Source: Crocinitomix sp. (lineage in GTDB: Bacteria; Bacteroidota; Bacteroidia; Flavobacteriales_D; Crocinitomicaceae). From it: DNA of 42,039 nucleotides. A model generated the notes under the pieces. The model ran no database searches and had not been told where the DNA came from. It saw nothing but the letters and a program-made list of their open reading frames with translations. Below are positions 1-6,404 of this stretch, piece by piece. Made by a program: the position numbers and the translations under genes. Where the stretch lies: the NCBI GenBank assembly GCA_023263555.1, contig JALQVX010000020.1, positions 1-42,039 on the forward strand. The letters run 5' to 3'. Position 1 is the stretch's first letter. Every line of letters begins with the position of its first letter.

Positions 1-722
1 ATTTCTTCAGAATCAGCAGATAAATTATTAAATTTCTTATCAATGATCAAATAATCTTTGTAACCAAATATATCGGAACAAACTGCATTTGCATCCAAAA
101 TAATAAAATTATCCCCTTCTTTTTTTAAGAGTAAAATAGCATTGCTTCCTTTTTCAAATAAGTTGCGATACTTCCGCTCTGACAATTGTGAGGATTGACT
201 ATTATCGATTAATTTATTCAGCCATTGACTTACTAATAATGATCCAAATGAAAAACAAGCAACATACGCAACATACTCTAATTTTAATACGGAATAGTGC
301 TGACTTAAAAAGAATAAAAAGATATGGAAAGCAATAAAATAAGACAATGTTGTCTTAAATTCTAACCATAAATAACTACAAATCATTCCAATAAATAATA
401 AGTAGATCAGTTCTTTTAAAGATGGCCACTGTATAAACCAATAAATGCTAACACTCAATGCTAGCAATACAAAAGTTTGATGAAAACAGACCTGATGTTG
501 GCGAACAGTTTTATTAGCTCCAAAAATCATGAAAAATAAAAATGAAGTTAATAAGACCAATAATAGGACCGTATTTTCATAGTGATGCATAAAAAATGAT
601 TCAACACAAATGGCGATAAGAATAAAAGGAACTATATAAACAAAACTAGATCGATAGAGTTGAATGATCGAATAGTTTAATTCCTTCGTTTGATCGTTAC
701 TATTTTTCGTGCTAAATTTCAT
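1..722 (-). CDS. Multi-pass membrane PAS-domain sensor (C-terminus cut by window edge)
   Basis: This reading frame is missing from the ORF track because it runs off the left edge without a stop. The ATG at 722-720 overlaps the stop of the upstream MORN gene (ATGA), so the two are translationally coupled. The 240 visible residues begin with a short polar N-terminus, then about six hydrophobic segments (roughly residues 27-45, 50-68, 81-98, 103-121, 125-141 and 149-168). A PAS-like segment follows from about residue 181 (SERKYRNLFEKGSNAILLLK, then a LDANAVCSDIFGY stretch). This layout, a membrane sensor module followed by PAS, is typical of Bacteroidota histidine kinases, but adenylate cyclase or SpoIIE outputs also occur and the output domain lies outside the window. 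The sensor role is inferred; the membrane and PAS parts are read directly from the translation. Confidence 0.8.
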   Translation of the reverse strand, partial: MKFSTKNSNDQTKELNYSIIQLYRSSFVYIVPFILIAICVESFFMHHYENTVLLLVLLTSFLFFMIFGANKTVRQHQVCFHQTFVLLALSVSIYWFIQWPSLKELIYLLFIGMICSYLWLEFKTTLSYFIAFHIFLFFLSQHYSVLKLEYVAYVACFSFGSLLVSQWLNKLIDNSQSSQLSERKYRNLFEKGSNAILLLKKEGDNFIILDANAVCSDIFGYKDYLIIDKKFNNLSADSEE

Positions 723-2293
723 TCATCTGTTTCAATAATAGGTTCTACCTTAAACCCATCTATTCTATTAATCTCACCTCTTTTATATTCTATCACTTGA
801 ATGAGTTCTCCCCTCTCGTTGTATTCATGCCAATTCCCATGTTTCTCACCCCCAAAATACTTGCCTTCTTTTTTTATTAAACCGTTTAAATGATAATAAA
901 CATGTTTACCTTTTGCTTCTCCATCACTATACTCACCGATAAAAGCCAATTTACCACTTTTATAATAATGTTTCCATATCCCATCTTCCAATCCCATAGA
1001 ATAACTGCCAACTTCTTTAAAATCTCCAACATGATAAAACCATGAGCCTTCACGCACGCCATTATAATAGTCTCCCTGTGTCAATTCATTCCCTAATGAA
1101 TCATATTCATATACAGTACCCTCTAAGAGCTCTTGGCGGTTATAAAATTCTTTTCTTTTCAATTGCCCGTTCGGATAATACCAATTCCACTCGCCACTTA
1201 ATTGATTATCTTTAAACGTTCCTTCCTGCTCCTTTTTACCATTTTCATAATAATAAACCCATTTACCATCTTTTCGACTATTGACATAAGCTCCTTTAGC
1301 TAATATGTCACCACTCTTGCTATAATAAACCCAATCTCCTTCATATACTCCATCACCTCTAATAATCCCCTCAGCAATTATTGTATCTTGTTTATAAATA
1401 TAACCATTGATGATTTTTCCTCCCTCATTATATTCTCTATAGATCCCCGTTCGCATTCCCTCATTCAATCCACCTACTAATTTTTCATTTCCATTTGGGT
1501 AAAATTCGCGGTATAAATCTATAATCACTATATCTTCGGAATGACCAGCTGTAGAATCTCCATACATCTTTTGTAAATCAATTAACTTCCCTTTTTTATC
1601 AAATGTTTTAACCAAACCATTTTTTATCCCACCCTGATAAGACATTTCTGTCTCGATATTTCCATTGGCAAAATAAGTTCTCCAAACGCCTACTTTTTTA
1701 CCATTTTCATCATATCTGTTAAACGTTTGACGGTCTTTTAAGTAACCGTTGTCATACTTCTCTTGGGTAATAATAATACCTAACGAATCATATTCGAAAG
1801 CTAAACCCTCTGGTTTACCATTTGCAAGCAATGTGCGTTTCTTGAGTGCTCCGTTTGGATAATAATCTAATTCTTCATCTTGTGGAATATCATTCCAATA
1901 AAACAACTCCTTGACCCTATTTCCACTCGTGTCATAATAAACGGCACATCCAAATTTTTTATCATCATAATAATCTAAAACTTGTTTTTTACGGCCTTCA
2001 CTATCAAAAAAGACCCACAAGCTATCTGATAAACCTTTTTCTTTTTTCCCAATCGATTTTAATGTTCCATCTGCATAATAATTTCTCCAAATTCCTGTGG
2101 GTAAACCATCTTTAAAATAGCCCTCACTGGCTATCCGCCCATTCGGATAATAAAAACTATTTTCACCATTTGGATCAATTTCTTGCGCGAGCGCCACCAC
2201 ATTAATCAACAATACAAGCATTACTTTAATACTATTAATTAATATTTTTTTATAAAAGTTGAAAGAAGACTTATTATTATTAGGGCTGTTCAT
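719..2293 (-). CDS. Exported MORN/YwqK-type repeat protein
   Basis: This 524-residue protein has an N-terminal hydrophobic signal (about residues 18-36, ending ALAQE). Almost all the rest is a run of roughly 17-19 degenerate repeats of about 23 residues of the type YYxNGxxxxxGxYxxGxxxGxWxxY (for example GTFKDNQLSGEWNWYYPNGQ). These are MORN_2 repeats, annotated in many Bacteroidota as the 'toxin-antitoxin system YwqK family antitoxin'. That name comes from a distant homologue and should not be read as evidence of a toxin-antitoxin pair here; no toxin gene is adjacent. It lies directly upstream of a membrane PAS sensor with an ATGA overlap, which suggests the repeat protein acts in the periplasm or at the cell surface alongside that sensor. 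No catalytic motif is visible. Repeat count is by eye. Confidence 0.85.
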   Translation of the reverse strand: MNSPNNNKSSFNFYKKILINSIKVMLVLLINVVALAQEIDPNGENSFYYPNGRIASEGYFKDGLPTGIWRNYYADGTLKSIGKKEKGLSDSLWVFFDSEGRKKQVLDYYDDKKFGCAVYYDTSGNRVKELFYWNDIPQDEELDYYPNGALKKRTLLANGKPEGLAFEYDSLGIIITQEKYDNGYLKDRQTFNRYDENGKKVGVWRTYFANGNIETEMSYQGGIKNGLVKTFDKKGKLIDLQKMYGDSTAGHSEDIVIIDLYREFYPNGNEKLVGGLNEGMRTGIYREYNEGGKIINGYIYKQDTIIAEGIIRGDGVYEGDWVYYSKSGDILAKGAYVNSRKDGKWVYYYENGKKEQEGTFKDNQLSGEWNWYYPNGQLKRKEFYNRQELLEGTVYEYDSLGNELTQGDYYNGVREGSWFYHVGDFKEVGSYSMGLEDGIWKHYYKSGKLAFIGEYSDGEAKGKHVYYHLNGLIKKEGKYFGGEKHGNWHEYNERGELIQVIEYKRGEINRIDGFKVEPIIETDE

Positions 2294-2751
2294 TTGTTAA
2301 TAAATCGTTTAGATCAATTCGCTTTTCTAAATTACTTCTTTTTTTTAATAAATTACTAACAGATCAAAACATATCTTTCGCCTGTAAATCAATGTTGAAT
2401 TAGGGTTATGAACAATTGGCTGCTTTTTGATACATGTGTATAACTTCTTATACTGTTTTGTATAATTGTGTCAATAAGTTCGTGTTAAAAAAAAGGCTAT
2501 GTTAAATTGCTTATTCATTTATTTATATACCTGAAAATAAAATTTGATAAACCAAATTATTTATACTTTTTTAATACTTCATTTATCAGCTAGTTTTTAA
2601 CAATTGAGGAGCTTTTTAGTTCGACCCTTCTTCACTGTTAACTACCTATTTTATTGACTTGGGTTTTTTGAGTGAAATAGATGTGAATAATTATTAACAA
2701 TTGATTTTTTCCTTTCGAAATAAAACAATAGCTTTGAAAAAACATTTATTT
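2294..2751. other. Gene-free AT-rich intergenic region with DnaA-box-like 9-mers
   Basis: About 458 bases between the divergent MORN gene and rpiB contain no credible reading frame. The stretch is very AT-rich, especially 2488-2590. It holds two exact matches to the relaxed DnaA box TTATNCACA, both on the minus strand: 2435-2443 (TTATACACA) and 2682-2690 (TTATTCACA). Two one-mismatch versions lie on the plus strand at 2406-2414 (TTATGAACA) and 2691-2699 (TTATTAACA). A weak promoter candidate for rpiB is listed separately. I see no hairpin of terminator quality and no recognisable riboswitch. Whether the 9-mers mean anything is uncertain; in AT-rich DNA some matches are expected by chance. Confidence 0.4.
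2654..2685 (+). promoter_or_regulatory. Candidate Bacteroidota promoter for rpiB
   Basis: A TTG at 2654-2656 is followed after 21 bases by TAGATGTG (2678-2685), one mismatch from the Bacteroidota -7 consensus TAnnTTTG. It would give a leader of roughly 60 bases ahead of the rpiB ATG at 2752. The -7 element overlaps one of the DnaA-box-like 9-mers. This is a pattern match only. Confidence 0.3.
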
Positions 2752-3180
2752 ATGGCTATTCCAATTGGCTGCGATCATGCAGGTTTTGAATTAAAAGAAA
2801 AGGTAGTTGAATACCTGGTTAACAAAGATTATTCTGTTCAAGATTACGGAACTTACAGTTTAGATAGTGTTGATTATCCTGATTTTGGTCATAAAGTGGC
2901 TGAGCATGTTGAGCGTACTGGGGAATTAGGTATTGTTATCTGTGGAAGTGGAAATGGAATAAACATGACGGTGAATAAACACCAAGGCATTCGTTCTGCA
3001 CTATGTTGGATGAAAGAAATTGCGGAATTAGCACGTTTACATAATGATGCAAATATCATTGCTGTTCCTGCTCGTTTTGTAAGTGAGGAAGTCGCACTTG
3101 AAATGATTACTATTTTCTTAGATACTGCTTTTGAAGGCGGTCGTCATGCCAATCGCGTGAATAAGATCAGTTGCAGCTAA
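2752..3180 (+). CDS. rpiB: Ribose-5-phosphate isomerase B
   Basis: RpiB interconverts ribose 5-phosphate and ribulose 5-phosphate in the non-oxidative pentose phosphate pathway, in the cytoplasm. The track begins at a TTG at 2701, but the family N-terminus (MAIPIGCDHAGFELK) starts at the ATG at 2752, giving 142 residues, the normal RpiB length. Visible signatures are GCDHAGFELK, the active-site loop VICGSGNGINM with the catalytic-base cysteine at about residue 64, and the C-terminal GGRHANRV phosphate-binding stretch. The gene is convergent with the TlpA-like gene (7 bases between stops) and appears monocistronic. The related LacA/LacB galactose-6-phosphate isomerases share the fold, but nothing nearby points to galactose metabolism. 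Confidence 0.93.
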   Translation: MAIPIGCDHAGFELKEKVVEYLVNKDYSVQDYGTYSLDSVDYPDFGHKVAEHVERTGELGIVICGSGNGINMTVNKHQGIRSALCWMKEIAELARLHNDANIIAVPARFVSEEVALEMITIFLDTAFEGGRHANRVNKISCS

Positions 3181-3187
3181 GCGCTTC

Positions 3188-4426
3188 TTATTCTCTAATT
3201 AATTGCTCGATAAATAGATTCGTCTTTTCTACAAATTTGTCATAATATACTCCAGTCCCAGGTCCATTAAAACCGGTGTGAATGCGGCGTATATTTCCCT
3301 TTTTGTCTATAAAAATAAGCGTGGGAAAGGAACTAATCTTATTCAGCATAGGAAAAAACTCTCCTGCACAAGCTTTACAAGCTTTACCACCTATAACAAA
3401 GGTGTAGTTAAGTGCTAAATTCTCTTTATAGCGGGTGACTTTTTCAATTTTTTCTTCAAGGGTTTCTTGTGTCTCAAAGGTTACCGCTAGAATTTCTAAA
3501 TTATCTCTGTATTTGTCTTTTTGCTCTTTTAAATAACGACTTTCATCTAGACAATTTGGACACCATGTTCCCATAATCTGAATGAGTGTTACTTTTCCTT
3601 CTGTAGTGGCATTCGGGTATTTATACGTTCCGTTATTTAAGTCTGGCAACGTAAGTTCTATTGTTTTATTATTCACCAAATAGGTTAAAGAGTCTGGATC
3701 TCTGAGTTTGGCGTTTTCGTTTCGAACGGCATACCACTTCGCTGAATAATGTGTTCCTGAAAGAAAATCACCCCATAAGGTATCATTCACGAATTTGGAG
3801 CGAAACAGGAAAGCGTGAGAACCATCAAAAGTAGATAGGTATAAGCTGTCGTTTGATGTATTTCCTTCTAAATAACGATAGTCTCCTGTTTCTGTTAGAA
3901 AAGTTCCTTTTATTTCATTTTTTTGACAACCCAGAGACTCACAGCAAGCGGGATGTAACGGATCAAAAAGACCTATTGCTTTTTCAGGAACTTGGTCGTA
4001 ATCAAAGGTAACCTCCCATTTTCCATAGATAGACAGGTCAGAAGGAGCAGTTGTGAAACGCGTGTCTTGTCCGCTAGTCGCGGTAAAAGGAATACTATAA
4101 TTCGGTCCTTTGGTATAATTATACCAAGAACCATTTATTCTATCTTTTGCGAAAATTTTTGCTTTGAGTTCAGAATCAAAAGTGGGGAAAGTAATAATCA
4201 GTGAATCGTTTTTATAGAGGATTTCTTTTAATTCAATTGATTCATCCGCGTTTTGAATGTATAATCGGATATTATTTTGCTTTTTTTCTAATAGGAAAGA
4301 GACAGGTAATATAGCAGTCTCATTGAGCTGAAATTCGAGATGCCATACACCAGTATTAACTTTGGAATTTTTAGAATGAACTTGTAATGAGAAGATTAAA
4401 AAAAGGAGGAGGCCAATAATTTTCAT
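3188..4426 (-). CDS. Exported TlpA/ResA-family thioredoxin-like protein with long N-terminal domain
   Basis: The protein has 412 residues when started at the ATG at 4426, which places a clean signal peptide (MKIIGLLLFLIFSLQVHSK) at the N-terminus; the track start eight codons upstream would add a charged extension ahead of it. The C-terminal third is a TlpA/AhpC-type thioredoxin fold with the redox motif GTWCPNC and the downstream strand FPTLIFIDKKGNIRRIHTGF. The N-terminal roughly 250 residues are beta-rich and not recognised beyond resembling the long N-terminal regions of other Bacteroidota TlpA-like proteins. A further cysteine cluster (ACKAC) lies near the thioredoxin site. It probably acts as a periplasmic thiol-disulfide oxidoreductase; the substrate is unknown. 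Confidence 0.85.
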   Translation of the reverse strand: MKIIGLLLFLIFSLQVHSKNSKVNTGVWHLEFQLNETAILPVSFLLEKKQNNIRLYIQNADESIELKEILYKNDSLIITFPTFDSELKAKIFAKDRINGSWYNYTKGPNYSIPFTATSGQDTRFTTAPSDLSIYGKWEVTFDYDQVPEKAIGLFDPLHPACCESLGCQKNEIKGTFLTETGDYRYLEGNTSNDSLYLSTFDGSHAFLFRSKFVNDTLWGDFLSGTHYSAKWYAVRNENAKLRDPDSLTYLVNNKTIELTLPDLNNGTYKYPNATTEGKVTLIQIMGTWCPNCLDESRYLKEQKDKYRDNLEILAVTFETQETLEEKIEKVTRYKENLALNYTFVIGGKACKACAGEFFPMLNKISSFPTLIFIDKKGNIRRIHTGFNGPGTGVYYDKFVEKTNLFIEQLIRE

Positions 4427-4518
4427 TTCCGTTATACGTTTAAGAAACAACGAAAGCTACTATAAAAGCCAAAGTTGCGGGTTAAAGATAGAAAATTTCT
4501 AATTTCTTATGCATGTCG

Positions 4519-4545
4519 TGCAACTTTTAAATAAACTTGTAGGTC
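4519..4545 (+). promoter_or_regulatory. Candidate ECF-type autoregulatory promoter
   Basis: Upstream of the sigma gene is TGCAACTT (4519-4526), containing the AAC hallmark of ECF -35 elements, and after 18 bases from the AAC a GTC (4543-4545) at the place expected of an ECF -10 element. Autoregulation is common for ECF operons. No second copy was found to support the motif, so this remains weak. Confidence 0.3.
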
Positions 4546-4566
4546 TTATCTAATGGAAAGAGTATT

Positions 4567-5115
4567 ATGACGGAAGAACAATTAGTAAAAGCCTGTATTT
4601 CCGGAGATGCGATTGCCCAAAAAAAGTTCTATGATTTATTTGCGAAAAAAATGATGGGGGTTTGTTTGCGCTATTCATCTAATGCAGACGAAGCACAAGA
4701 TGTTCTTCAGGATGGATTTATTAAAGTGTTTAATAAATTACCTGACTTTGTCAATAAAGGTTCGTTGGAAGGCTGGGTAAGGCGTATTATGGTAAATACC
4801 GCGCTCGATCAGTATAGAAAGAATAAAAAATTTCAGCAAGATGTGGAAATCGATAGCGTTTCGTACAAATTGGAGAACAATGATTTTATTGTTGAACGAA
4901 TTAATGCGCAAGACCTCTTGAAAATAATTCAATCGATTCCAGAAGGATATCGTGTTGTTTTTAACCTTTTCGCAATTGAAGGGTATTCGCATAAAGAAAT
5001 TGCAGAGCAACTGGGTGTAACTGAAAGTACTTCAAAGTCACAGTTCTCCCGGGCAAAAAAAATGTTGAGAAAACGATTAGTTGAAAGTAATATAGTAGAA
5101 GAAAGTGAGCGATAA
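4567..5115 (+). CDS. ECF-type RNA polymerase sigma factor
   Basis: This 182-residue protein has the two-domain layout of extracytoplasmic-function sigma factors. Region 2 covers about residues 10-77 (KKFYDLFAKKMM, then DEAQDVLQDGFIKVFNKL and GWVRRIMVNTALDQYRK). Region 4 covers about residues 120-172 with a helix-turn-helix (GYSHKEIAEQLGVTESTSKSQFSRAKKMLRKRL). It would bind core RNA polymerase and direct it to a stress or envelope regulon. Its last codons overlap the start of the downstream anti-sigma-like gene by 11 bases, the standard arrangement for a sigma/anti-sigma pair. The regulon cannot be read from the window; the only candidate target promoter is its own. Confidence 0.93.
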   Translation: MTEEQLVKACISGDAIAQKKFYDLFAKKMMGVCLRYSSNADEAQDVLQDGFIKVFNKLPDFVNKGSLEGWVRRIMVNTALDQYRKNKKFQQDVEIDSVSYKLENNDFIVERINAQDLLKIIQSIPEGYRVVFNLFAIEGYSHKEIAEQLGVTESTSKSQFSRAKKMLRKRLVESNIVEESER

Positions 5116-6247
5116 TTTAAACATAGAAGAGCTTTTTCGATCGAATTTAGGTTCGTTAGAAGCAGATGTTAGCCCTAATGCTTGGTCTAATATTCAGCAA
5201 GGCTTAAATACTCCTGCGGGCGCAACAGCAGCTGCCGCAGCAAAAACAGGATTGAGTTTTATTACGAAATCAATAATTGTCTCTACAGGAATTGTAGCAG
5301 CAACAATAGCTGGTATTTATTTATTTAATGAGGATCAATCTCAGAATAATTCAAGTGATGCTATTGTAGCAGTTGATGATAATCAGTTAGTAACAGATGA
5401 GCAAACAAAACCACTAACGGATCATGTAAATGAAGGTCCAGCTATTGTCAATAATGCTCAAAATGAGAATCAAACTGATCAAAGTCAACAAACAGTTATG
5501 CCTTTAATGGAGCCTATTGATTTATTTGATCCAGTTCCTGAAGTTGATTTAGAAGCTGGATCGAGTGGTGAACTTAATCAGGAGAATAATGGTGGGGTTG
5601 AAGTTGATAATAATACACAAAGAAATGGCGGTAGCGGTGCAGAAGTTGAAAATTTAGGGCAAGAGGGTTCTGTAATTGATAAGCAAGATAATGCAAGTGA
5701 ACAAAGGGAACCTTTACAAAAACAAATCTCAGCCAATCCTTCATTCACAGTTTTAACAGACAATAATGAAGCGCCAGCTACCTATGCTTTTGTTTCAAAT
5801 GCTGAAAATTGTTCAAAAGTACGCTGGGATTTTGGTGATGGAACAACAGCTGAAGGTTTTGAAGTTGAACATACTTACGAAAAACCAGGGACGTACAAGG
5901 TTGAAATGAACTGTTCTGAGGGCAATCAAGGTTATGTAGATGGCTTTACTGTGGAGGTCGAATCAATTTCTAAGATTACGCATGTTCCTAATATTATATC
6001 TCCGGATGGAGATCATAGAAATGATTTCTTTTTCATAGGAACGGAGCAAATGGAAAAAATGTCAATTATTATTAAAGATGATAAAGGGAATAATGTATTT
6101 GTTTCGGATGAAATAGATTTTAGATGGTACGCTACAGATATGGGTGGTAACAATTTGCCAGAAGGAATGTATGATTGGGTATTAATTGCATTTGGCGTTG
6201 ATGGGACTAAGTTTCAAAAGGCAGGTCAAATCACGGTTACTAGATAA
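5105..6247 (+). CDS. Anti-sigma-like membrane protein with PKD and CHU_C (gliding-motility-type) domains
   Basis: Translation starts at a GTG inside the sigma gene. The N-terminal cytoplasmic part (residues 1-50) has a DVSPNAWSNIQQGL motif common at the N-terminus of Bacteroidota anti-sigma-type proteins. A single membrane helix follows (about 54-74, SIIVSTGIVAATIAGIYLF). Then comes a long Asn/Gln/Glu-rich linker (about 75-205), a PKD-like domain (about 211-288, with WDFGDGTTAEG and HTYEKPGTYKV), and a C-terminal domain of the CHU_C type (about 293-380, starting VPNIISPDGDHRNDFF). The overlap with the sigma gene and the N-terminal layout argue that it sequesters that sigma factor; the periplasmic PKD/CHU_C part would then be the sensor. 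CHU_C domains usually mark type IX secreted proteins, so finding one behind a membrane anchor is unusual. A strong terminator follows. Confidence 0.82.
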   Translation: MSDNLNIEELFRSNLGSLEADVSPNAWSNIQQGLNTPAGATAAAAAKTGLSFITKSIIVSTGIVAATIAGIYLFNEDQSQNNSSDAIVAVDDNQLVTDEQTKPLTDHVNEGPAIVNNAQNENQTDQSQQTVMPLMEPIDLFDPVPEVDLEAGSSGELNQENNGGVEVDNNTQRNGGSGAEVENLGQEGSVIDKQDNASEQREPLQKQISANPSFTVLTDNNEAPATYAFVSNAENCSKVRWDFGDGTTAEGFEVEHTYEKPGTYKVEMNCSEGNQGYVDGFTVEVESISKITHVPNIISPDGDHRNDFFFIGTEQMEKMSIIIKDDKGNNVFVSDEIDFRWYATDMGGNNLPEGMYDWVLIAFGVDGTKFQKAGQITVTR

Positions 6248-6266
6248 CAATTAAAAAATAATGTCG

Positions 6267-6303
6267 AAAAGCGTCTTGGTTTCCAAGGCGCTTTTTTATT
6301 TTT
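6267..6303 (+). terminator. Rho-independent terminator of the sigma/anti-sigma operon
   Basis: AAGCGTCTTGG (6269-6279) pairs with CCAAGGCGCTT (6283-6293) around a TTT loop, with one T-G wobble; flanking A and T bases extend the stem. A T-rich tail (TTTTATTTTTT) follows. It sits 20 bases after the stop of the anti-sigma-like gene. Confidence 0.9.
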
Positions 6304-6404
6304 TAGAGGCATATAATTCAAATTCTGTAACGAAGAATAAAATCGAGCGTATAAATGGGTTGGAATCATAGGCTTTTTATACATTTGATTCATAAATTGA
6401 TTAC

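Noticed and set aside
719-2293. Toxin-antitoxin system suggested by the YwqK family name
   Set aside because: No toxin gene is adjacent and the protein is exported, so the antitoxin label is not supported.
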